The notes under the pieces were generated by a model. The model was not told the origin of the DNA and did no database searches. It saw only the letters and a program-made list of their open reading frames with translations. DNA of 64,000 nt from Styela clava (lineage: Eukaryota > Chordata > Ascidiacea > Stolidobranchia > Styelidae), in the NCBI RefSeq assembly GCF_964204865.1, contig NC_135257.1:1116001-1180000 (forward strand), given 5' to 3'. The translations under genes and the position numbers were made by a program. Each line of letters begins with the position of its first letter. Position 1 is the stretch's first letter. Shown piece after piece: positions 1 to 10,100 of this stretch.

Positions 1-578
1 AAAGTTATCCACTATCCACTAAACAACAGAACTTTAAATAGGTAATTAAGCTTGTTTTCATATTTTCATATACGTTTGCTCGAAGCAAAGGGCTTAGTCG
101 TCAGTAAAAGTGGAAAAGTACTGACAAAAACCTAGATGCACCCACCAACGTGCTTAAAACCATTGAACTATCCTTGCTAAAGAGATGTCAGTAGATAGCA
201 ATTGAGCAAGTTACAGATCGGAAATTACTGGCAAAAATGAAGCTTTCGAACAAAATTTATCAACCTGAAGGTGGTCTTGTAGCTTTAAACAAATTATATT
301 CATACCTATCTATTGAATTTGGACATACCCGATTAAAAAGTCATGTGAGCGCAATTCTATGAAAGGACTGTACAACTGGTATTTAGCATTTTTTGAAATA
401 AGCCCCCTCGCCTTAAAGGCAACAAAAACATCTAAAATCTGCATTTCTGTGGTTGTTATTACACTCACATGAGAGAGAAACCGCGTAACAGCGATAAGGA
501 ACTGCATTCATTTTTGAAGCATTTGTAGTATTGCTTTGGTTAATTTACTATATATATATAAACAACAACAACTCCTCA
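1..578. other. No gene recognised upstream of the R-SNARE gene
   Basis: Only short open stretches and no recognisable domain are seen. A TA-rich run (about 549-563) lies directly before the SNARE start codon, but it is too close to that ATG to serve as its TATA box. Confidence 0.5.
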
Positions 579-953
579 ATGACAGAAACTGAGAAGATAA
601 ATTCAAATGAATCAACCAAAACTGAAAAGTCTATTCCTAGACTGAAGTTCAGGAAACGCCATAAAAAGGGCTCTGATATTACAGTAAAACCATATAAAGG
701 GGACACCATCGAGGACCTATTAAAATCGGTTGAAGAGACGGAAAACATCATGAAGTGCAATGTGGAAACTATGATAAACGAACGAGAAAAACGACTGGAC
801 CAAATGCTCGAAGCATCGGAAAACTTGGAGGAGGCAGCAGAAAAGTTTCAAGTTCAAGCTAATAAAGTCAAGAAAAAATACATGTGTAAATATTATTGTC
901 CATGTTGCTATTGTTGTGTTGGATGTTGCTTGAATACGAAAAAGCCAAAATGA
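579..953 (+). CDS. R-SNARE (VAMP/synaptobrevin-like) with cysteine-rich tail
   Basis: Encodes 124 residues in one uninterrupted exon. The N-terminal half is polar and basic. Residues about 46-102 align with the VAMP SNARE motif: VEETENIMKCNV matches the VAMP VDEVVDIMRVNV pattern, the zero-layer Arg is in NEREKRL, and the KFQ..ANKVKKKY end matches the QFET..AKLKRKYWWK juxtamembrane end. One extra residue sits before the zero layer. R-SNAREs drive membrane fusion by pairing with Q-SNAREs. Where VAMPs have a transmembrane helix this protein has a short tail with eight Cys in 15 residues (CKYYCPCCYCCVGCC) followed by a basic end. By analogy with SNAP-25 and Ykt6 this suggests lipid anchoring by palmitoylation, which is inference. 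The frame is open 16 codons further upstream (531), but the ATG at 579 begins a more SNARE-like N-terminus. The lack of introns could mean a retrogene. An AATAAA follows at 1127. Confidence 0.72.
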   Translation: MTETEKINSNESTKTEKSIPRLKFRKRHKKGSDITVKPYKGDTIEDLLKSVEETENIMKCNVETMINEREKRLDQMLEASENLEEAAEKFQVQANKVKKKYMCKYYCPCCYCCVGCCLNTKKPK

Positions 954-1126
954 TCATTTTCACGTTTTGATACTTGCAAGCATTCCTTATATCTCAACAC
1001 GGATTTAATAATTGATGAAAGCTATGCAATACATCCCAACATAACTATTTTACCATACTAATATTAATCTTTCGTCTGAATGAATTACTTGAAAAATACG
1101 AAGTTCTCTGCTTGTTTTAATTTAAA

Positions 1127-1132
1127 AATAAA
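1127..1132 (+). terminator. Polyadenylation signal of the R-SNARE gene
   Basis: AATAAA about 175 nt after the stop codon at 953, followed by a GT/T-rich stretch (gtctgtttatg, then tgtggtctgttt), as expected for a cleavage region. Confidence 0.5.
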
Positions 1133-2302
1133 AGTCTGTTTATGAACATGTGGTCTGTTTCAAAACAACTTATTTGTTTCTTTTGTTTTTTATTGAGTAA
1201 CAAACAACAGCAGCATCAAAAATCTTGATAGACGGTGTTCCCACGTACGTGTCTGAAACCAAAATCGAAACAAAGAGTAGGCTCCATGCGGTACCATTTG
1301 ATTTGGTTTTCGTTGGGAGTTGGAGCAATCGAATTTGTGGTGTCATGGAGGCAGACGTATACATGCGGCCGATAGTTTAGCATACATCTTCCTATCTCAA
1401 TTTACTGTCAGCGTTTAAATAAGAAGATTTTATAATGTATACAATATATATATCAGTGTCAAATAACTGGTCTATTCTGTGGGCTTTTCGTTACACGGAG
1501 TCTGTGGTAGACCAAAAAGATATTGGAATGTAACACACATTAGCCTATATATACTCGTCATCTTCTCAGCGATTTGTCTGAGTATTCCACAGTAGCAGAG
1601 TAGGAATATTTGGGCCATGTCGCCTTTGTCGGCACGTGGGTCGTCGTTATCTTGTCGTAGCTTACTTAATTACAAAAGCTTATATTGTTTTGAACTTTAT
1701 ATTCCTCAAAATCCCAAAGTAAAAGAGTACAGAAAACTCCAGAACAGAAAGGTACATTTAAAAATTTAGAATATCCTTCAACGACAGAAGAGATCACGAT
1801 ATACATGGGTTAAATATCGAACAGTGCGTGCCTACGGAAGCTGGAAACAGCGTTGATAATATGGTGATTTTATCCTAAGGTAAGCTTGAAGTAGTAATTG
1901 ACCTACATGTCCAAATATCTTGCCATTGCTCGTTCGTTTTACAGCAAACTGGTTTTACTCACCGCCGCCAGATGTATCACAGTAATTTTGAGCCGTCAAG
2001 GACTTTGTTAAACTGATTTTTTGACGTATAAAAGCTGATATCTATGTTTCTGGAGGTCGTGATATTTTTCCTTCTCTATGGGGAACTTTATTTGTTAATA
2101 ACCTAGTTCATTCAGCAAAAACGGAAAAGTTTAATCCTATTTGTCAGCGCTGTGGTCCCTCTTATGAGGTTGTGGACTCATTTAATTAGTATATGTCAAA
2201 CTGTTACGTAGAAATGGTCTTTACAACAAATATCAAAGCTTTACAAGGAAACCATCCTGGCAAAAATTTCTCATAAGACGAACAACGTCAAATGTTTTAT
2301 TG
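1133..2302. other. Intergenic, nothing recognised
   Basis: I see no coding exon, repeat boundary or RNA gene here. The only open stretches are short and without motifs. Confidence 0.4.
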
Positions 2303-2310
2303 AACTAGAT
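2303..2310. repeat. Left 8-bp target duplication (AACTAGAT)
   Basis: AACTAGAT directly abuts the left terminal repeat and recurs exactly at 3968-3975 beyond the right one. An 8-bp duplication is the hallmark of hAT superfamily insertion. Confidence 0.85.
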
Positions 2311-3967
2311 TAGCGTTTCCCAAACTGTGTTCCGCGGAACACTAGTGTTCCGAGAGCGTCTCAATCAATCAATCAAATCGTTTTTTATTAGCCATCCCGG
2401 CAAAGCATAATAAAAATGAATTAATATCACTAAAATATTTGCACCGAATGGCAGAATAACCGTGAAATGACCATGTGGTCTACTCGTCAGTGGCAACCTT
2501 GAAATAGCTTAAAACTTAAACACAAAATTTGCACAGCGCGAAAAGTTTTTATGCTAGAACAGGATCGCCCCAAGATAGCGCTGCAAGGCAATAATACACC
2601 TTGTTATTTATAGAATTGGGGAATTCCCCCTATATAATTCCGAAGCAGTGCTGTTCCGGCACTTTTAGGTTAACGTTTCTGGGAAAAGTTAAACAATACA
2701 TATCGGGTTTAGTAATAGTTCGATACCAAAGAAAACCAGTACTGAAACTGGTAGTCAACGAGAAGAGATATCCTCATGACAGTAAAAATACCTCTATCAA
2801 CATGTAATTTACATGTAATTGTATTATAACATGAAAAAATAGTACAGATCAACAATCATGTCTGGGAGACAGTGAACACTGAAATAAAACTATGATATTG
2901 GAAAATGCACTACACATTTATGAAGAATATAAGGATAGTAAATGGTTGCGTAACTGAATTTTAAAATTTGGATATGTTGAGTCTTTAATACTAGAAGGTA
3001 AGTCATTCCAAATTTTTACCCCGGTATATCTCAGAGTACTTTGTGTGCGCTTTGATTTACATATTGGAACAAAAAAAGACGCTTGGGCTGATGATCGAGT
3101 GTGATGGCTATGTACATACGACTGTGCCGTGAAATAATTATCAAAAGCTCTTAGTTATAAATTTGATGAGTATTGATGCATTACTTTTGCAACTTCAAAA
3201 ATACACAAGTCTTTGAATTTGAGAATTTTTTGTTTAGCGAACAAAAGGGTTCAACTAGAACGAGGTGGAGAATTAGATAATATTCTTACAGCTTTATTTT
3301 GTAGAACTTCTATTCTTTTTGACAAATTTATTATTTATTAGTAACTGAGTATCTCCATGCTATCAAACCATACTGAATATGAGACTGAAAGAGAGCAAAA
3401 TATATCATACGCAGAACTCGAGAGTGGAGGAGTTTACGAACATTACTCAAAACTCCTACAGCATGTGATAATTTCCTTAACAATTCTGAAATATATATGT
3501 TTATTCCAGTTTAGGTTCTCATCAATATATCGCGTCTTTCGAGTGTTCCGTGAAAAGGGGATCAAAATTACGACTAAATTGGTCGCCATGGCGATCTCGG
3601 GATCGTGAAGTAATGACCAACTGGTGACCGTTCAATATCGCGTCACCGTCGACCTAAAGCGGACTCACTTTTTGAGGGTAGTGGCTTTTTCGTTAACCGT
3701 CAGCATAGAAAGGTAAAATGAATTTATCGATTCATATACACAGCATTTAAAATAAGAAACAACATCATAAATGGAATATGTAAAATATTCAATCATAATT
3801 TAGTTATGTTAGTTTTCGCGGCGCAGTTGGCAACTCGTCTCCCCTTCGAGAATCGCTGCACTACACCAGTTTTCTTTATCAATTTTGCTCTTTTATTTTT
3901 TGGTGTTCCGCGAGGCGAGATAAAAATCGTAAGTGTTCCGTGGCCAAAAAAGTTTGGGAAAACGCTG
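2311..3967. mobile_element. Non-autonomous hAT element interrupted by a LINE fragment
   Basis: The ends form inverted repeats: tAGCGTTTCCCAAACT at 2311 against AGTTTGGGAAAACGCTG ending at 3967. The subterminal parts carry GTTCCGCGGAACACTAG-type sequence on both sides. The perfect 8-bp duplication AACTAGAT (2303-2310, 3968-3975) and the CAGCGTTT-type terminus fit the hAT superfamily. No transposase is encoded. Removing the internal LINE piece (about 2362-3528) leaves an element of about 490 bp, a MITE-like size. Confidence 0.82.
2362..3528 (-). mobile_element. 5'-truncated CR1/Jockey-type LINE fragment inside the hAT element
   Basis: Read on the minus strand, 3525 to about 3250 encodes the end of a reverse transcriptase and the adjoining thumb region: IDENLNWNKHIYISELL, then RMIYFALFQSHIQYGLIAWR, then LSKRIEVLQNKAVRIL after a frame break. 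This closely parallels the corresponding region of the full LINE at 6162-9122 (FQTHIQYGIIAWGS). The minus-strand 3' end is a (TTGA)n tail (caatcaatcaatcaa at about 2362-2376), typical of CR1-like elements. GCGTCT occurs at both edges and may be a short target duplication. The copy is truncated and has frame breaks. Confidence 0.75.
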
Positions 3968-3975
3968 AACTAGAT
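3968..3975. repeat. Right 8-bp target duplication (AACTAGAT)
   Basis: Exact copy of 2303-2310, immediately after the CGCTG terminus of the hAT element. Confidence 0.85.
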
Positions 3976-5530
3976 ATTTAGAACTGTAGGGTTCGTTGTT
4001 ATTATTGTTTCCTAGACTCCGCGTGCCAAGATTGCGCTTTCTTTTGTGTCCGCCTCAAAGTCTCCAAAAACGTACAAAATCCTTGTTGTATTATAATCAT
4101 CAACGATAAAACAGTAGAAGATAGATAAAACGGTATAATAACTTAACTTGGTTGGTTGAGTTGCGTGATGTCCGAGAGTCTGCAGTCGAGTGTCCTAATT
4201 TTGTAAAGAAACAAGAGCCAAAAACGTGGCCAGCGCATCACGGGGTCACATAACCTGGGCTTAGGTGTCGCTATGAATAAAAGTATTCGTTCCGATGCGC
4301 AAGATTTGGAGTTACTCGTCGCCTAATTTATAAACCTGCCTTTGATTCGCTTTCATAGATGGGCTATACACCACAATGGCGAGTAGTTTTATTTGACTAT
4401 CTTGCACGCATAGCTCCTGAACCCATCAAAATCCGTCTGGGAACCCGCGGTCCATGAAACTGCGGTTAGGAACTGAAATAGGCACAGAAAAAGTTCCACA
4501 ATTTTGGCCTTCCTGCATAGGTATATATGCCGTCTACAATAGTTAGCATATTATAATATATAATTTTAGAAAAATCATCAAATCTATTTTTGACTTACTT
4601 TTTAGAGTCCCGAGATTGCGACCGTCATTCATTACATTGAACTTGTACCTGGATCAGATTAATACATTTTGAGGATTTACTAATTACAGGGTATCCTTTT
4701 TCAAGCTATGCATCAAAAGTCACAAAAGTAAACAAAGAACGAACCAAACAAATTTTAGGCTAATAGACCAATTGCCATTCAGCAGGCGTTAATTATATCT
4801 ATTAATTACGCCATAGGCAATTTGGAGGCTATTCGCCATCTTGAACGCGAGGTTGGTGTGTTGATTGAAAGCTGTGTCATATGTACGTTTTCCTGGCGCC
4901 TTCATTTGATCACAGTGTATAGCACTACAACGTATGTCAGTGTGATCCTTGCCTGTTTATTGAGGATATTTGCTCCAAACAAGGTCACGAGTAGTCAATA
5001 AAATTTAAGGAGAAAGATCCAAAAGTGAAATTGCGGGCGTACACTAAAGTGTCAAAAGCGACCGAAACTATTTGGAATTATGACAGAGAATTTGAAGCAG
5101 CAGTTCATGTCAATATGACCAGAAAAATACCAACTATGAGTAATGCTATGTTCCACATAACTAAAATTGTTGGAAAACTTTGGGCACAATTAGTCTAGCA
5201 CGTTGGTTGGGATTTATTCGTGTACCCATAATAAATAAGATCTGAGTCCAAGCACAGGCGAATTGCAACCACACACGAACGACCTGTTTGTTGGCGGCTG
5301 CCCCTCTTCTGGGGAATTGTCCTCAGATACACATGTTTGTGGCGATGGTTTTCAGTGGGCCCTGCCAATGGTGCAATTCAGGCTTGAATTTTCAGAATGT
5401 CTTTGAACCAAAGCGTTGTCCTTACTTTTAGCCGCAGCCGTTTTGGGTTGAAGCCATAGCCATCTGTTCTATGTGAGATCTGGCTGCCTAAATCTGTGGC
5501 CGCGAAGGCAGAGGGCAACTTCATGCCTAA
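3976..5530. other. Intergenic with one unassigned open stretch
   Basis: No family is recognised. On the plus strand 4995-5198 is open for 67 codons (SIKFKEKDPKVKLRAYTKVS and onward) but has no early Met and no domain I know; it could be a remnant exon or chance. A short palindrome (TTAATTATATCTATTAA type) lies near 4790-4810. Confidence 0.35.
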
Positions 5531-6161
5531 CAGATTCAGATTCAGATAATTTATTTCTATCATGCAAGAATTAACACAAAATTTAAAGCACGAAAAATTG
5601 ACAAACGTGTATAATGACAATCGTAAAAAATTAAATATACACATTAGAATTCATACAAGTGAGAGATTCATAGCAATAGATAAGGAGTCGCGAAAGACTG
5701 AGACAGTCATCGAGTCAGCGACACCTATGGGCTGGAGATTTAGAGGGAATGACAAAAAAAAATTATACAAATTTAATCAATCATAATTAACAGAGAAACA
5801 AAATCACAAAATACCACCAGAGTAATAATACACGCGACAGCGTCCTCGTGGGGTTCAACTGTGCGTTCATGGACCGTAACAAGAAATGAATGAAGCTCGT
5901 TGCTAGCAGCGATCAAAAGCTGGTTGTTGTAGCCTACTGAGGCATATTGGATACGAAACGTAAGGACCATTTTATTAGTGGAGTAGGATCACACAAAAAA
6001 TAACTGTATATGGTAACAGCAAGAATTCAAGTAAATCGGAATTTGTACGGAACAATATCCCATCACAGTACCGGTAACAGGGCGAGGCATCAAGACCGGA
6101 AGGGTGCCGTACGTTACGGAGACTATATGAACGTCTATATACAATACGCCAAGAAAGGAAA

Positions 6162-9122
6162 TCATATTATTTGAAAAGCTGACGGATCAAGTATATAGCC
6201 GCCTAGGTATACCTTTTTCAATGCTTGTTTGTATGCATCGTAATTCATGTTTCGAATACTATCAGCCAAAGAGTTCCATAATTTAACACCTAAATATTTT
6301 ATTGAATTTTGTGTTAGTTTGGTGGTGAAACGATGCACATAGTAAGAACCATGGGTAGAAGACCGTGTACTATGTGAATGAATATTACTTTGCTTATAGA
6401 AATAATGAGTAAATGTGACAGGGAGTTTATTGTTATGATGTTGATGCATCAGTTTCAGTACCTCTATTTTATGAATATCTGTCAGTTTTATAATTTGAAG
6501 TTCATGGTAGATTGGATTGAGTTGTTCGCGACGTCCACTACCAGAAAGAGCACGGATGGCTCTATTTTGGATAATCTCGATTTGATGTAATAGAGTTCTA
6601 TTGGCTGAACCCCATGCAATAATGCCATATTGAATGTGGGTTTGGAATAGAGAATGGTAAATCATACGGAGAGTTGTTACAGGTACAAAGTGCCTAAGTT
6701 TGTACAGTATTCCAACCGATCTAGATAGCTTAGCAGCCAAGTTCATTATGTGAATATCCCATTTCAATTGGCTATCCAAAAATATGCCCAAATATTTGTA
6801 AGAACTTACATTTTCTAATCTAGTGTTGCCAATATCAATCGAAAATTTGGTTTGAGTTTTATGTTTATTTGGTGAAATAAGCATAGTTTTGGATTTGTCG
6901 ACGTTTATAGATAATTTATTAGCCTTCATCCAATTAGCTACTTTTACTATTTCAGAGTTCACTCTTGAATGAAGAGCAGGGAGAGATTTATCGCTGTCGA
7001 GGAGATTGGTGTCATCCGCGAATAATTTTGAGAAGAATGATGAACAATGGGCGAGATCGTTGATGTAGATCAAAAATAATAAAGGCCCCAAATTAGATCC
7101 TTGTGGGACCCCGTGTGTCACAGGTAAGATGCACGAGCAGTAGTTTCCTACTTGAACGTATTGATTTCGATCACTTAAATAACTATGGAGGAGTTTATTA
7201 GGTAATCCCCTGACGCCATAATGCCACAACTTGTTCATTAGGATATCATGATTGACAGTGTCAAAAGCCTTCTTCAGATCGACAAAAATTGCACTCACAA
7301 ATTCTTTCCTTTCTAATTTGTCATAGATATAAGAAATTGTATCTAAAATTGCGTGTGATGTGGACTGATTGTTTTGGAAGCCAAATTGGTGTTTGTTTAT
7401 TACATTATGTTTTGTGAAAAAATTGGTCAACCTAATGTGAATTAGACGTTCAAATATTTTATTAATTGAAGAGAGGATAGAAATTGGCCTATAGTTTGAA
7501 ACAATTTTTTTGTTACCAGATTTGAAGAGAGGTATCACTCGAGCGACTTTGAGTGATGAAGGGAAGATTCCAAATGCGAGGGAGCAGTTGAACAATTTCA
7601 CGAGAAAAGGCGCGAGCAGTTCAGCAACGAATTTTAGGAAGCGAGGTGGGATGTTATCCGGGCCAACTGCCTTTCTTTCCTTCAAATTCAGAATTTCCAT
7701 CATTAATTCGGATTCAGTGGCCAAAGTCATGAAAATGGATTTACTAACACGGTTACAAAGAAATGGCCTAAAGTCACACATATCATTGGAAAACTTGGCT
7801 GCCAAGCTAGATCCGACCGTAGAGAAATACTTATTGAATTCAGCCGCGATTAAGCAACCGTCTTTCAGTATACTGCCATTTTCAAGACAGATTTCCTGAA
7901 TTATTTGTTTATTTGAGTTATTTTTTGTGGTTGTAAGTTGGTTTATAATTTGCCATGTATACCTTGGATTGCCCTTGTTCTGAGAGATAAGATTTTGGTA
8001 GTGAATTTGCTTCGCTTTTTCTAATGCGGAAGTAAGTATGTTTCGATACTTCTTAAAGTATGACCGTTGCAGAGGGTTGCCACATAAAAAATGGGTTTTA
8101 AATAACTTATTTCTATGTCTCGTACAATTGATCAACCCTTTGGTTAGCCATGGCTTTAACCTTAACCGTTTTTGCCGACGTGATAGTGGTCGAAGTGGGG
8201 CATGCCGATCGATGGTACTAACGAATGACTGTATGAATTCATCAAATATGCTGTCAAAGTTCTCAGCGTTTAAACTAATTGTGGCAAATCGATTATTTAT
8301 GCTGTTTTGAACCTCAGATCGAAAGGCATCAATTGAGAACCTTGACATATCCCTTGACAATATACACTCATTCGTTTTAATAGGTTTGATGCCACTTAAA
8401 CAGCAAAGGATGGGATAGTGATCGGTTACGTCAGAAAGAACAACATAAGAATCTATTTTTAAGTGCGTTAAATTGGTATACATGTGGTCAATAAGGGTGG
8501 CTGAGGTGGGGCTGACCCTTGTGGCTTCAGATATTATAGAAATAGCATTGTGTGACACAAGCATATTGATATAGTTCATAATTTGAGTATTGATAACAGC
8601 TGAAAATAAATTAATATTGAAGTCACCTACAATGAGAAATTTTTTATTAGCCAATTTGGCCAGGGATGGTTCGAATATGTTCGTAAAATCAGAAATATCG
8701 TTGCGTGGGTGTTTGTAAATGACACCAATTACCAGTTTGTCAGTGGCATTTTCTAAAACAATTTCAAACCATAAGTTTTCGCAGTTAGGATATTGAACGC
8801 TATTTTCTACGGTTACAGTAAACGTAATATCGTTTCTGATATAGGCGCCTACACCTCCTGCTCTAGTAGCAGATGGTGCGTGGATAAAGTTATATCCATC
8901 AATGCCTATGTTAGAGGAAAAATTATTAACTAGTTTGGTTTCGCTTATAGCTATTATGTGTGGGGGTACGGACAAGTGAGATAACAGAAAAGTTAATTGA
9001 TCGAGATTTTTATGGAGAGAACGAATATTCATATGAAAAATAATCAGATCAGTAGACGTACAAATGGAATTCAATTTTGAAACTTCGATACTGTTGCAAA
9101 CAAAATTACAGTTATTGGGCAT
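6162..9122 (-). CDS. LINE ORF2: AP-type endonuclease and reverse transcriptase
   Basis: 986 residues, uninterrupted. The N-terminal third is an apurinic-type endonuclease: NIRSL at residues 32-36, SETKL near 60, GDFNINLF near 166 and SDVTDHYPI near 230. The reverse transcriptase spans roughly residues 480-760, with FVDLKKAFDTVNHD, GVPQGSNLGPLLFLIYINDL, the catalytic FADD and KYLGIFLD. The C-terminal part holds the thumb-like FQTHIQYGIIAWG region common to CR1/Jockey elements. The enzyme nicks target DNA and primes reverse transcription of its own RNA. There is no stop or frameshift, so this copy is probably young. No RNase H domain is visible. Confidence 0.92.
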   Translation of the reverse strand: MPNNCNFVCNSIEVSKLNSICTSTDLIIFHMNIRSLHKNLDQLTFLLSHLSVPPHIIAISETKLVNNFSSNIGIDGYNFIHAPSATRAGGVGAYIRNDITFTVTVENSVQYPNCENLWFEIVLENATDKLVIGVIYKHPRNDISDFTNIFEPSLAKLANKKFLIVGDFNINLFSAVINTQIMNYINMLVSHNAISIISEATRVSPTSATLIDHMYTNLTHLKIDSYVVLSDVTDHYPILCCLSGIKPIKTNECILSRDMSRFSIDAFRSEVQNSINNRFATISLNAENFDSIFDEFIQSFVSTIDRHAPLRPLSRRQKRLRLKPWLTKGLINCTRHRNKLFKTHFLCGNPLQRSYFKKYRNILTSALEKAKQIHYQNLISQNKGNPRYTWQIINQLTTTKNNSNKQIIQEICLENGSILKDGCLIAAEFNKYFSTVGSSLAAKFSNDMCDFRPFLCNRVSKSIFMTLATESELMMEILNLKERKAVGPDNIPPRFLKFVAELLAPFLVKLFNCSLAFGIFPSSLKVARVIPLFKSGNKKIVSNYRPISILSSINKIFERLIHIRLTNFFTKHNVINKHQFGFQNNQSTSHAILDTISYIYDKLERKEFVSAIFVDLKKAFDTVNHDILMNKLWHYGVRGLPNKLLHSYLSDRNQYVQVGNYCSCILPVTHGVPQGSNLGPLLFLIYINDLAHCSSFFSKLFADDTNLLDSDKSLPALHSRVNSEIVKVANWMKANKLSINVDKSKTMLISPNKHKTQTKFSIDIGNTRLENVSSYKYLGIFLDSQLKWDIHIMNLAAKLSRSVGILYKLRHFVPVTTLRMIYHSLFQTHIQYGIIAWGSANRTLLHQIEIIQNRAIRALSGSGRREQLNPIYHELQIIKLTDIHKIEVLKLMHQHHNNKLPVTFTHYFYKQSNIHSHSTRSSTHGSYYVHRFTTKLTQNSIKYLGVKLWNSLADSIRNMNYDAYKQALKKVYLGGYILDPSAFQII

Positions 9123-9179
9123 CTAGGTTAAGGGAATACCATCATGAATATTTGCTAGTAAAATAATATAGCAACTGAC

Positions 9180-10091
9180 CTATCTGATGAATGATAGATC
9201 ATTTTCATTTCTGATTTGTCTTGCGTTAGTATCGTCATTTTTCTTGACAAAAATTTTGCCATTACTAGTCCATAGATATTTGTAACCACATTGTCTTTTT
9301 CGCTCCCTTGCTTGAAAATACAATGATCTTGCTGTTTTAGTTAGGTTCTCCACTATGAATATTTTGTTGAAGTTGAAAAAATTATTTGGATCTTTTGCTG
9401 TTCTCAGGTTTTTCCGGCTTTTAATTATGTTGGTTCGGACTCTCCTCGATGTGAATCGAGCAATTATTGCAGAAGATTTTTCTGAGTTGTCATAAGCTAG
9501 TCTGTGTGAATTATAAATGTCTGCAGTTGTTATGGTCACTCCAATTAACTTGGACAGTTTGCATACAAGCAAGTCTGTGTTTTCATTTTTTTTGTAAGTG
9601 ATACCGTGAAACTCGAGACATTCTAGTCGAGATCTTCTTTCTTGATCTTCGACGCGAGCTTCCAGGTCATCACATTCATCTTCGAGCTCCTCCACTAGTT
9701 CTTCTAGATCTTGAATCTTTTTTTGCTGCTTTTTAACTATGTCTTGTGTGGATTTAAGTGTTTTATTAACAGAGTCAAATTTATCTGACAAGAATTTTTG
9801 ACTTTCTCCAAGGTCACTCTGAATTTTGGCTATCACACCGAGCTCGCTTCGCATTTCTTTCATTGAAGAATCCAGGGAACTCAAGATGTGTTCAAAATTA
9901 GACGTTGCGACTTTAGAAGAATCCGATTGACTGGATGGTGATGGTTTGGTTGTCAAGCATTCATCAATCATTGAGGGCAATTGTATTAATACTTGGCGAA
10001 GAATGGTGTTGGTGATCACTGCCATGAGTGTGCTGTCTTCCTCCTGTGATGTGCTAGGCGATTCAGGTTTTGGTCGCTTGGAAGAATCCAT
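9180..10091 (-). CDS. LINE ORF1: coiled-coil RNA-binding protein
   Basis: 303 residues. A Ser-rich N-terminus is followed by a long heptad-rich coiled coil (about residues 75-150, including QDLEELVEELEDECDDLE). An RNA-binding-like region with LECLEFHGI and SSAIIARFTSRRVR comes next. The C-terminal block (YLWTSNGKIFVKKND then IRNENDL) resembles the FP25K-like C-terminal domain shared by many invertebrate LINE ORF1 proteins. Such proteins trimerise and coat LINE RNA. It ends 57 nt before ORF2 starts. Confidence 0.85.
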   Translation of the reverse strand: MDSSKRPKPESPSTSQEEDSTLMAVITNTILRQVLIQLPSMIDECLTTKPSPSSQSDSSKVATSNFEHILSSLDSSMKEMRSELGVIAKIQSDLGESQKFLSDKFDSVNKTLKSTQDIVKKQQKKIQDLEELVEELEDECDDLEARVEDQERRSRLECLEFHGITYKKNENTDLLVCKLSKLIGVTITTADIYNSHRLAYDNSEKSSAIIARFTSRRVRTNIIKSRKNLRTAKDPNNFFNFNKIFIVENLTKTARSLYFQARERKRQCGYKYLWTSNGKIFVKKNDDTNARQIRNENDLSFIR

Positions 10092-10100
10092 ACTCTATGC

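Larger units (their letters stand above)
5531..10100 (-). mobile_element. Near full-length CR1/Jockey-type LINE with two intact ORFs
   Basis: The element runs on the minus strand: ORF1 (10091-9180), a 57-nt spacer, ORF2 (9122-6162), then a 3' UTR of about 0.6 kb ending in a (CTGAAT)n microsatellite tail (gattcagattcagat at about 5536-5550) instead of poly(A). Endonuclease plus reverse transcriptase in ORF2, a coiled-coil ORF1 and a short-repeat 3' tail fit the CR1/Jockey superfamily. I could not place the 5' end precisely and found no clear target-site duplication, so 10100 is only the minimum extent. Confidence 0.85.

Noticed and set aside
549-563. TATA box for the R-SNARE gene
   Set aside because: Only about 15 nt before the start codon, which would leave no 5' UTR; more likely a TA microsatellite.
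7510-7899. Open frame on the plus strand
   Set aside because: Lies entirely antisense to the LINE reverse transcriptase and has no motif.
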